Source of the DNA: Chamaecyparis obtusa
Lineage: Eukaryota > Streptophyta > Pinopsida > Cupressales > Cupressaceae
Length of the DNA: 64,000 bases
NCBI GenBank assembly: GCA_027943335.1
Contig: BSBK01001534.1
Span: forward strand, 303,001-367,000
Direction: 5' to 3'
A program made the position numbers and the translations under genes. This document shows positions 34,061 through 44,705 of the stretch, piece after piece. Positions within the stretch are counted from its first letter, which is position 1. Every line of letters starts with the position of its first letter. The notes beneath the pieces were generated by a model. The model did no database searches, was not told the DNA's origin, and worked only from the letters and a program-made list of their open reading frames with translations.

Positions 34061-35077
34061 AGGTCCTAAACAAGTTACTCCTTTGACAAGGTTCATCCTT
34101 TGTACCCAGCAATGTTCACTGAAGTAGCAAGTTCTCTGATTTAGGTTCATTATGAATGTTCTCATTCATCATAGCAGTTCATCGGTCAACCTTCTTCTAT
34201 GTACACTCAAAATAATGGTGTCCTTCCTCTCCATAGTTATAGAAAGTACCCTTAAAGATAACTCTACCTATCTTCTTCTTTGGTTCCATAGGTTTCAGTT
34301 CATCTTTTGCATCAATCGGTTTCTCCTTTACTGAGTGATCAATATTTTCTTTCCCTTGGGAGTTGCTAGGTTGTTTCCTCTTCAACTTATCTTTTCCTTC
34401 AGAGCATACTGATAAGCATCTTCAATAAAATCAATCTTTAGCATACCAAGCTCATCTTGAATATTGAATCTCAAACCATTCACATACCAAGCTACCTTTT
34501 CCTTACCAAGCTCTCGATGTCCAGACTGAATAGTAAGTTTGTAGAACTCATCGGTATAATCTTCAACAAATAATTCCTTCTGCTTCAGATTCTGCAACTT
34601 CTTAAACAAGTCAATCTCATAGTCAGCCAGTATGAACTTAGCTTTCAACTTAGTCACCATCAATCTCCACCGATTGATCTTTGTTTCACCTTCATCTTCT
34701 CAGTCTCTTTGTAGTTCCTTCCACTAAAGAGCAGCATGTCCTTTCAACTTTGTCTATGCTAATCTCACCCAAAAAGGATCTTCAATTTCTTCTAGCTCAA
34801 AGAAATCTTCAAGTTCACCAATCCAATCAATCAGATTGTTGGGTTTCAAAGTACCAGAGAAAGTAGAAACTTCCATTTGGTAATTACTAAACCGAGCATC
34901 AGATCTAGGTAACCGAGTAGTTATGTCTTCACCAGATCTGTTCCTTCGATCATCACCACTAGATCCAATAGTTTCAAATTCTTTAGCAGCTTCTTCATAG
35001 CCATCCTTAGAACCAACATTTTGAGGTATACCAGTAACAGTTCTCATGATCTTAGTGACCATATCATTTTTCATCAA
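34061..35077 (-). pseudogene. gag: Gag of the gag-protease element
   Basis: The frame starts near 35077. It contains EVSTFSGTLKPNNLIDWI, KLKGHAALQWKELQRD and FKKLQNLKQKELFVEDYTDE, which is the typical retrotransposon gag core. Stops lie near 34756 and 34702, and a frame change lies near 34385. A knuckle remnant near 34200 reads FYNYGEEGHHYFEC, where the first two cysteines of CxxC have become Phe and Tyr. Confidence 0.75.
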
Positions 35078-35449
35078 TTCCTGAAATCTAATTTAACCTT
35101 CTTTGTGATCTGGGATTCAATAGTATCAAAAAGATATGAAATAACTCTAGGGTCCAATCTTCTTAGAGGTATCCTTAAAGATAAGAGAAACCCTCTGCAA
35201 CAAACCCTCACCGACCACCTTATGACAATCTCCAAGTTGCAACAAGTCAGATCTCGACCTACAACCTTGTAAACAACTAGGGCAAAATTTCACAAGTTCA
35301 GTGCTTCAAATCTGTAATCTAGATTGTGCACAATCTCTGCTCCAATAAGATCAACTTCAAAAGATCATCCTTGCTAGGTCAAACTTCTGCTTCAACAAGA
35401 TCAAACTTTCACTCTAGTAGGAACAAAACTTCACTCTGATACCACCTTA

Positions 35450-36412
35450 TGCAGTCAAAGATGGTGGATCCAATGAAGGACAGTCCAAACCTTGTAGCCA
35501 AAATAATTACATAGCAGAATACTCAACAAAATAGATGACACCACAAATGTTTAAATCAATTTTCATTAACATGCCCAGCTGTAAGGCCTTCTAGGTTAGG
35601 GCCAAATACAAAATAAAACAATTCTGCAAGATCCACAACTAGATCCAATACAATCTTAGCTAGTTAAGATCTGAAGACAATCAGAAGTTGATGGAAACCC
35701 TAAGGCTGATCTAAACTTGAGCTCTCAAGCCTCCAAGAAATCTCCTTGTCTCCAAGTATGCAAACCCCTAGCTCTACTACAAAGAACTATCAGATTACAA
35801 TCTGATCTACAAGAACATCAAGAACTTTTCCACAACTTCGCCAACTCCAGCTTTCAGAACCTTAGATCTGACTCACTAAGTTTTCCAAGTCATGGACCTT
35901 TCTTCACTCCAAGTTCTCTAAGTCTACCCCAAAACATCTACCCAAGCCCTCCTTAAATACTAATCATCAGCCACAAGTCAGCTGGATGAAACCCTTAACT
36001 CCCCAAAACAAATAATTAACTGCCATACAAGTCAGCTTACAAATGTATACAAATATTTAATTCTGCATGTCAGCCCAAGACAATGGCTACCAATAATTAA
36101 TTCACCAAGTCAGCTCACAAATCACACAGAACTCCAGTCAGTAAATATGAACTACCAAGCAATAGTATAATTACCGAGCATGCTAGGCATTGTCGACCAC
36201 TAGTATCGACCAAGCACCACAGGCATGACCGAGCAACCATTTCACCAAGTGCAAGAGACTATCAAGTTCCTTTAGTGACCAAGCTTCCTTCAATGACCAA
36301 TACCATCGGTCAACGCTGTGACCGAGTAAAAACCCACCAAAATACAAACACTCCATGCAGTTTACCGTGGACACAGAATGCCCCTACCTTAACCTTGGAT
36401 GCCCCTACATCA
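35450..36412 (-). repeat. 5' LTR of the gag-protease element
   Basis: It is a direct copy of 32481-33443. Read on the minus strand it ends GACTGCA, followed by a short spacer and the primer-binding site. ACCGAG repeats cluster at about 36190-36330. Confidence 0.85.
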
Positions 36413-36420
36413 AATTCTTA

Positions 36421-38236
36421 CCAATAAAATTTTCACATTGTCCAAAGCCCTCTGAGTTGCCCCAGACTGCATCCCCTCATCTAAATCAGAGATCTCCATA
36501 AATTTGTCCTTATACTGTAGTGACATACTAGCCTGCCCATATTAAATAACAGGAGTGTTACTAGCCGGTCAAGTTGTAGACACATTTTGTGCCTTGGACC
36601 TCCCAAAGAAAACCACTTTGAATGGCATATCAACTTAACATACATAATGCACTGTACAGATCTTAATTCACAATATAATTATCCACATTTCTTTCTTCTG
36701 CTTATTTGCATCTATCTTATTTATTCTTATTTCATTTTACAAATGACAATCTTCTATACAAATAGGCTAATGGCCTAATTAAGTGACATAGAGCTTATGC
36801 ATTTATTTATAGACTGTCAACATATTTATCATTTGTACTAAAGAATGCCACTTAAGATTTTTCTTATCTCATCCACCATTATATCTGTGAGGGGGTCCCC
36901 TAATTCAAATACGGGCTAAATTTTATATAAACCCGTATTTGACAAGTTACCCTGTTATGGAGGTTTGTATTTGTTACTGGACAAAAACAAACATTTACTA
37001 CCTTGTCAACATATATATGGAACAACATACAACTTCTATATTTAATATTATTCATTATCTTTCATGTATATAAGGAATCACTAGGACAAGCAATCTAATT
37101 AAATAGCTACAAAGAATTCAAAAATTATGGCTATTCCCACCTATTTTTTCTTCGCTCTCAGGCAATTTCAAAATGGACAGTCTTACATTGAAAAGTTGCA
37201 ATGAAAGGGAATGGAGGCATGCCACGGGAATGAATAAATATGCCACATGAATGAACATCCTCTCCTCACCCAACACAATGATATACGTAAAAAATCAGCC
37301 TGGCTAAATAAACCATTGCATGGGAAAAAAAATAACATCTCCGATAACAATCTAAGAGCTTATAACATCCATAGGGGCAATAGGGATATCAGCTAGCAAT
37401 AGCTAGAATGTGGGATACCAACTCAAGAAAGTGTCGAACTATGCATTGCAACCAATTCTAGTCAACTACGTGACGGAGAGGTAACAAGATACTAATAATA
37501 TCTATTTTGTTTCTATATATATATAGGTTGTTCAACTTTATATGACATTACAATGGCTATTTAGGTGTAATCTTCAAATAAACAATAGTTCTTCCTTTCA
37601 TTACAGTAGAAGATACTTTCCCTAGAAACAAAAATCACAGTGGGTTTTCTATGTGACCTCCACCATGGTAATTAACGTCCCAACACAGGGAAACAATTGT
37701 TAACGAATAATGCATACTGTGACAGCAGTAGACAAAACAATTTTTCAAACTTTGAACATCTCAACTATCAAACCGACTATACCTTTTAGCAGCTAGGGTG
37801 AACTGTATACACATTAAATATTGCAAACAATAGTATGGCATAAATACAATTAATTACCCATGTTTCAAGAACAATGCCAAAAAAAAAAAACTAGGCTCTA
37901 TTGCCATGTCTCTGATTTCATTCAATTGATTCCCTTTAGATTGCATTAAATGTATATATTTCAACCTTCTTTCAGCTAACTACCCATTGCCATTGCTTCA
38001 CTAAAACCTCCAGAAACCAACCCAAAAAATTACGAACAAAAACCCCACACAAACCAATTTATATATATGTCACATTATCAATTTAGCAACACAACCTACC
38101 AAAAACAATGGAGGTTACAACATTGTCCCTCTACGTACACCTTCACATTGACCCCAAAATATAAAAATAAGAGCGCAACAATATTTTTGGCCTACCCAAC
38201 AGGCCATTCTCATTCTTTGTAATCTGCAAGCTATTA
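36421..38236. other. AT-rich region, no gene seen
   Basis: I see no coding block or clear repeat. A short inverted match of ATACGGGT/ACCCGTAT lies near 36910-36945. It is probably intronic or intergenic relative to the flanking minus-strand blocks. Confidence 0.35.
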
Positions 38237-38625
38237 CTAAACATCTGCATCATCATTCTCTCCAACTTCCTCTATTCCTTCCAAACTATGATCCTCATTT
38301 GAAACACATGGTTCAAGGCCAATCACACTATTGTGGTGTTTGTGTTTAAGTAGGAATAAAATAGATCCATAGCTCTTGTTCAATTCCTTTATCATCCCAT
38401 CATTCAACCCTTGGTCGTGCCTCTATACTCCAACCCTAGCAATTTTGTCATCAAAGAACATTGCAAATTGCATGTAAGCCTGAAGAACATGTCTAACACT
38501 TAGATCACCATTAACCATCTCTCTTGGCACTATTCCTCCTAGTGGGGCTTTTCCCCCATACAGGTCATAACCCCTTATAGTTTCATCCAAGGTATTGCTT
38601 GCAATATAAACTTCCTTAACAAATG
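38237..38625 (-). pseudogene. Terminal exon-like block of an unrecognised protein
   Basis: The minus frame reads VKEVYIASNTLDETIRGYDL, then GGKAPLGGIVPREMVNGDLS and later an acidic C-terminus with NDDADV before the TAG at 38237-38239. One internal TAG interrupts it. It looks like genuine former coding sequence; I do not recognise the family. Confidence 0.4.
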
Positions 38626-38740
38626 CGAAGGCTATATGTCAAAATAGCCCAATGCTCTGAAGGAGATCCATGTAGTTTGACAAAAATATAGATATCAACT
38701 AAGATGGAAATATGAAGCGGGGCTGGAAATAAAGAACATT

Positions 38741-38965
38741 TCACCCAATGACATTTTTGATGGAAGATTCCATGTACATACAGTCAATTTTGAACCAACA
38801 TGACAACATTATTGGTACAATCCATCCCTCTTCTGCCTTATCCCATTCCTGTACAGGGATACGGATGCAGTAGTTGCGAGGAAGCAATGCCATCCACACC
38901 AAGATAGACAAGTACAATTTATGTTTCACACTGACAATAACACAAAAAAATACATCCTTTAGGAA
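38741..38965 (-). pseudogene. Exon-like block upstream of the previous one
   Basis: The frame reads KHKLYLSILVWMALLPRNYC, then IPVQEWDKAEEGWIVPIML and CWFKIDCMYMESSIKNVIG. It lies on the same strand as 38237-38625 and is probably part of the same former gene. Confidence 0.4.
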
Positions 38966-39656
38966 ACAGTGGTGCGCTACAAATAACATTAACACGAGAG
39001 TTATCAAGATCACAAATACAAAAAAAAATTGCATCTATATAAACCAAGACTTGCTTTTCTAAGATAAACATTTTGTGGCCTTATTAAATAGAATAAATCA
39101 TATCAATATGACAAGACCACCACCCATATTCGCTTGGATAGTCTTATTAACATTTCTTTTCCCTGCCACAAATATTCGATTATAAGGGTGGAATTGTTTT
39201 TGTCCCTCCATGTCATTCCACCCTTCTTTAACATAAATATGAAACATGGTGCTCAGCTAATCTCATTGTGCTGGAAATTATACCTTTAAATCCTGACATT
39301 ATGAGAGGGATGATTGTTTCTACCCTCTCTTTTGTATACCCATAGATTGCACATTTTACTTGTGTCCAACCACACATGAAATACTTTCTATTTTTTATTC
39401 AACTATGTTTTCTTTGCTCAATGCCTTATCTTTTGCATGTTTTCTTTGAAACATTGCTTTCATCAGAGCATAACAGTATAACATGCAATGCCCAATTTTA
39501 AGATGGTAGAACATAAATGTCTCAATGTCCATGCCACACACGGGGATGGCCTCATTGGCTCCAATAGTTCACCCACAATGAGTACTATTAATCATGGAAC
39601 ATTACTCATCCAATAAGAGTTGTGCTCACAAAAGTTTGTACCCGTCCTTCGGCTAT
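38966..39656. other. Region without a recognised gene
   Basis: The sequence is AT-rich, without a convincing frame or repeat. The last five bases (GGTCC from 39657) are the target duplication of the next element. Confidence 0.4.
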
Positions 39657-40080
39657 GGTCCTGTTGGTGTTTCTTTTTCCCAAAGGTTAGCTTGGCAATA
39701 GGATTGATAGGGCTAGTGTCACATTCACTCAACACTCCAAATTTGATAGGAAAAAGGGCCAACTTACAAAGATCAAAGAGAGATCCTTCTACACTTTGAG
39801 CTCCACATCACTCAGGCGGGTGTACCTCATCTACACACTCATACAACTTGTGTCACACTACAAGCCTATAGGTAACTGACAATGGAATGATTTTCAAACC
39901 CTTATAGGTATCCTATACCTCAATTGAAACCAATATCTCATGCAATAGCCCAACTTGCATGGAGTGAGTATGAAAACCAAAGACCTAACCTATCAACAAG
40001 AAAGGGAAAAGGTGGGACTGAATGGAAATGATTTTAAAATGAGTTTGAAGGGACCCCTGAGATACCCTAAGTCTTTCATA

Positions 40081-40106
40081 GACCAGTGCCTTATCCATTG
40101 GGTCAC
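40081..40106 (-). other. tRNA-like box A module in the LTR
   Basis: The minus strand reads GTGACCCAATGGATAAGGCA followed by CTGGTC. ATGGATAAGGC resembles the D-arm and box A of tRNA genes and tRNA-derived SINE heads. The same module occurs in the right LTR (45125-45150) and, diverged, in the nested insertion (48182-48208). No clear full cloverleaf is seen. Confidence 0.4.
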
Positions 40107-41080
40107 AAATTCAAATACCCTATTGCAAATGATAGCTATAAAATAAGAAACAACATATATTCAATGTGTCGATGCCTGACATCAATCACACACCATGGCC
40201 AAATCTCAACTTAGTTCCCACCTGTGTATTCAAATATGTTATTACCCATCAAAGGATTTTGACCCTCCCCTTAGAAGAGACCTATGAATAGACAATACAT
40301 TAACCAACATCCACTAGAAGACAAGCATGACCTATCCTTGATATTTCAGCTCATACATACATGAATACTAACCCTGAAATAATTATCTCTGCGAAGACAA
40401 CTCCACCGACAAGCTCTTAGGCAATGCAAGGTAGAAAAACTAGACATCCTTGATGCATGACTAATGAGTTCAGAGTTCAAATGGAGATAGCTTGACAATA
40501 GTAAGAGTATATTAACTTCTCATACATAAGACAAGTCACTTACAATATGCATTGTATTCTCAGAACCCGCAAGGAAAGAAGAACACTCTATATGCAGAGA
40601 GAAAGGGAAAATCTACAAGAAAAGGACCATTCTTGGAGCCAGAAAGGAACTCTAAGCTAGAACCTTTACAAAGTCAAAATTTTGACAATTTATACCACTA
40701 GCTACCTTGGAAACCCAAAATAGGTTGCAACAAGCTACAGACAGCTAAGGCTAAAGTTTCACCCACCTGCAAATACACCTCGAGCCAAGATTGTATTCAT
40801 TCCATCGGGTACACAACAACCTCAAAAAATGACCACATAGCCCCTAGACCACACTGCAACCACCAAACAAATCCAATCAGGCCGCTAAAACATTTAAAAC
40901 CAATCCTTCCTGTCGCAAAAACTCTCTGCAAGTTCAAACGGTCACATTCATGGTGCTAGAAGTAAATTGGTGGTCTATATTCAAATCTCGACCAACTTTA
41001 TATCAGCACTGTAGACTTCATCCCTTTCCTGGGCATCGGCAAGATTAACTGCAACAAAATCTTGATTACATGTGCTCTTG

Positions 41081-42045
41081 GTCGCATGATCGCAAGGCAT
41101 CAAACTCACCCTTGCGATCATGCGACTGCAGTCTCCTAGCCATGGTCAATGATCACAAACCCTGCTGAAAAGTCTTCGGCCATATCACCCTCACAACCCC
41201 GCAACCGTGACAACCTACAAACCTTTACCTCCACATAACCACCACCGCTGCTAACATAAAACATTAGTCACATGATCACATAGCCCTGAAAAAGGCTATG
41301 CAAACATGTGACCAACTGCTAGCAATCACCACCGCTGCCTACCCACCAACCAATCAAGAACTGCCACATCATGGAGACCGAACAACTAGGCCCTCCCTTC
41401 AAAACATTGCAACCCTCAGCCCCATTGGTAATCTACCAAGTCTCCCCTCTCTGGATCTCCCGGGCCCACTGACAAAATGCCACCTCACTACCAGGGACAC
41501 ATGTCAACCCGTCGCATGATCATATAGCGAGGAAATGAGCTATGTGAACATGCAACAACTCGCAAACCTTTACCTCCGTCACCATCATGCCACATAAAGT
41601 TAACACCAAGGGGTTTGTCACATGATCGCAAGCCATGGAAATGGCCCTTCCAATCATGCGACAAGGCCATAAGACCGCCACATTATCACTCGCCGACCAA
41701 TGAAAAGTGAACACCAACACTACGTGACATCTTGGACCCACCGCACAAAATGCACACCTCCACAACAAAAGACAATGGGCCCACCTGACAAGCCTCATCA
41801 CCACCTCGGACCAACTGGAAGACCCCACATCACCACCCACCACCGAGCCCTAGGGACACATGTCAACTAGTCGCATGATCACATGTCAGAAAATTTTGAC
41901 ATGCGATCATGCGACAGCCAACCCTAGGCTTCCACATCACTGCCAAGAGGACCACCAAACTGCATCACCAGTGGGCCTCAGCACAAAAAGGTAACCGGTC
42001 GCATGGTCGCATGTCAGAAAACTCTAACATGTGATCATGTGACAA
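41081..42045. repeat. GTCGCATGATCGCATG hairpin array in the left 3-kb LTR
   Basis: At least six hairpins lie at about 41081, 41266, 41512, 41618, 41871 and 41999. The first (41081-41096 with 41111-41126) has a perfect 16-bp stem, GTCGCATGATCGCAAG against CTTGCGATCATGCGAC. It is the same motif family as 16168-17075, in U3 upstream of the TATA box. Confidence 0.85.
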
Positions 42046-43405
42046 CCAATCGTTTCAAAGCCCATTGAAGACCTGGGTCCATAGGACAGGTGGCAATCAG
42101 TCGCAACTTCATGAGAAATAAACTTCGAGCAACTTTTCAATGTGAACAAGCGATAGCCACAGATTCTATCTGAACTTTAACCACACTAGGCAATAAAAAG
42201 AGGTAGGTCCGACCAACCAATTGCACCTGCACAATTAGGACTGACAAACAAGGAGTGCTGGCAAGAGGAAGGAAATGTGAGGTCGAAAACATCTAGGGTT
42301 TTCGGTGAAGGATCGAAAACACACAGAGTTTTCAACATTGACACAAAGGTAAATAAGGATGCAAAAACATTGAGGGTTTTCATGCAGACCAAAAAGGTCG
42401 AAAACATCATGGATTTTCAAAAACACTGTGGGTTTTCGACACTGTGGCAGATTTTGAAATTATTTCCTGCAGACCTTAGAATTTGAATAACTTTCTGGAT
42501 TTTGCAATTCAACACATGCAATTTGGACTGGAACAAGGTGACACATTGAAGAGCATGGGGCTAAGAGATCAAACCATGAAACATTATGGATTTACTTTGC
42601 ATACCAAAACTATGATTGCAGCAGGGTGGGACAACATAACAAAACTTGCAAGGAATAGGCCATTTTCAAAGGATTTTTGTTGTGACTGGAAAATGGACTA
42701 ACAGTGGCTCTAGTTGGGGATGCATGCCTCCTATAGGCATGGCAAGAATTTAGATCTTTGGGAGAAGCAAATCACCCACTGGACAAAAATAGGGAACTCA
42801 AAAATTGGCAACTGAACCAGGAAAAGAAACACACAACGGGAAGGGAAACTGTACAAAGATTTACAGTATTTACAACCAAGCTCAAGGCCCCAAAATTATG
42901 ATCAATACTTGCCTCTGTCAAACAAAAAAATTTCATCTCCACAAATCAGAGACAGACTAAAAATTTTGCTTCCATGTGACTGATCAAACTTATATCCATC
43001 CTTCCATAATTTGAAACAAGAAAAATCAGCATGATCAATTTGAGGACCAAAATGGAAATCATACCAACTTTGAAAAGAAAATGGCATATGCATGTTGCAT
43101 TCCTTAAATAGGAAAATGCTGAAGGAACTGCAACATAAATCACCTTCAAATTTACCACCGCATTCAGGAAGCTTATTGTCCAACTAAAAAGAAAAACTCT
43201 CCAGCTCTATCAAATTGTCAGTGCAGCTATTGGATCCATTCATACCAGAAATTTGCACCTCCAAGGAGAAGATACACCGATCTTCATGAAAACACTGAGG
43301 GAACTCATCACATAGGACATGATCACCAAACATAGGAGCAACCTGCATTTTGTCAACAACTGACAAAACCAAAAATTGTTGATAGGTGGGAAGAGAAACA
43401 TCAAC

Positions 43406-44290
43406 CTATCCATGAGATGGTGAAGCTTGAGTAGCTGAAAGGCCATCCTTCCATGGCTTAGCAAAAGATTCAAAATTAGAAGAGGATTTAGAATCCACAC
43501 AACTTTTCCAATCAATCCTCAAAATAATATCAAGGACCACTGAGTCACTTGAAACTGAGAAAACACTGGCAACCTCATCATCTGACACATCATATATAAC
43601 AGGGTTGCTACCTGGTGGTGCTGGGGTAAGAAGGGGAGAAGAGGCACACATGTCAAAGTTAGATCCCATTGACTCATGTTCCATATCAAAATCAATATGT
43701 GCTGGATGTAAGAACTCAAAAACATCCCTCCCTGAATATCTAAGATATTCACAAGACAAGAGGTCTAAAATTTGTTCACTATGAAGTGAACAACTATCCT
43801 CAAGAACATCATCTTCTGCCATACAATCATCAGCAATACCTTCATCAGCAATACTTTCATGACTGCAAAAAAGAGTGTCAACACCTGACACATCTTCTTC
43901 ATAAATTTCATCATTCTCAATATCAGCACTAATGAGAAAAGCCCCAAGTGCATCCTCAAGTTCAAGACAACCATCACCAAGAACCTAATCCCTGATACAT
44001 CCATAATACTCCTCCCACAAAGCATCTGACCAACTAGTTGACTCAGGAAAACAAAGCTCCAGGAATAAACCAATGAAGTCGGATTCAAGAAACTCAACAT
44101 CCTCAGGAAACTCATCATATACTTCACAAAATCTATCATAGAACAAGGATATGGATAAATCATTTCTACTTCCTGCTTTTAATCTTACTAATCTTATGCA
44201 ATCCCTAAGGATGCCCTCCTTAAGGAAAGCCAGCTCCTTATTCAACTTACCCATTAAACTTAATGCAATACTTCCATATAATTTTGCCAA
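43406..44290 (-). pseudogene. Acidic ORF in the interior of the 3-kb-LTR element
   Basis: One minus frame of about 295 codons is interrupted only by a TAG at 43985-43987, where CAG would restore Gln. The start (SLAKLYGSIALSLMGKLNKE) follows an acceptor-like TTTTCAATTGCAG at 44293. A possible donor GTGAGCTC lies near 44455, so a first exon may be spliced on. The rest is very acidic (Asp/Glu/Ser-rich) and ends KDGLSATQASPSHG. I find no knuckle or gag core, and no known function. Confidence 0.5.
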
Positions 44291-44686
44291 ACTGCAATTG
44301 AAAACTTGAAGTATGCTAAGCTCTACTCACACCTTATCCTTTCCTTAGTGCTTGATCACTTTATAAGGAACATTTAAAACTTGAAAAATACCTAGGAAAA
44401 TCTTGCGACAGAAGACCTTGTTGACTGAAAGGAAGGTTAGATCTAGAGCTCACCTTGTAGCTCCATCAGTTCCTTTGCAATGTAGAGTCACCACCTCCTT
44501 GAAGAGGAAAGTATTTCACTGATTTGTGTATCTCTTCCAACCAACCAAAACTCACCAGGATAACATGCACTATTTATTAGAAGATGCACTAATCAAACAG
44601 AAACAAATCAGAGCCACCACTCACAACTAGGTGAGAAGATTTTACAAGTGTGTTTTTTTTTACTTCAAACTTTGTTCTCGACTCTC

Positions 44687-44703
44687 CCCAGTAGAGTCAC
44701 CAT
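44687..44703 (-). other. Primer-binding site of the 3-kb-LTR element
   Basis: The minus strand reads TGGTGACTCTACTGGGG three bases after the LTR end ACCAACA. TGGCGACTCYRCTGGGGA-type sequences follow the 5' LTR of many plant Tat/Ogre and Athila elements. Confidence 0.7.
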
Positions 44704-44705
44704 CG

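Larger units (their letters stand above)
32481..36412 (-). mobile_element. Gag-protease-only LTR retrotransposon, no RT or integrase
   Basis: Two direct LTRs of about 963 bp (32481-33443 and 35450-36412) flank a 2.0-kb interior. On the minus strand TGGTATCAGAGTGAAG (tRNA-Met primer-binding site) lies next to the right LTR, so the right one is 5'. The interior encodes gag and protease only. ATTCTTA flanks both ends (32474-32480 and 36414-36420), probably the target duplication with one extra base. It splits the exon series of the surrounding minus-strand gene. Gag-only elements need a partner element for RT and integrase. Confidence 0.85.
39662..42703 (-). repeat. 3' LTR (3,042 bp) of the 3-kb-LTR element
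   Basis: It runs from TGTTGGTGTTTC (plus) to GGACTAACA. A minus-strand TATA box (TATAAATT, 40687-40694) divides a 2-kb U3 (right) from about 1 kb of R-U5 (left). U3 holds the hairpin array (41081-42045) and GAAAACAC/GTGTTTTC repeats (42285-42440). U5 holds a tRNA-like module at 40081-40106. Confidence 0.9.
42704..44705 (-). other. Interior of the 3-kb-LTR element
   Basis: The 2.0-kb interior holds the primer-binding site at its right end, one ORF of about 295 codons (44290-43406), and about 700 bases before the left LTR without a clear frame. GGTGACTCTAC recurs at about 44486-44496, a second partial copy of the primer-binding sequence. Confidence 0.6.
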
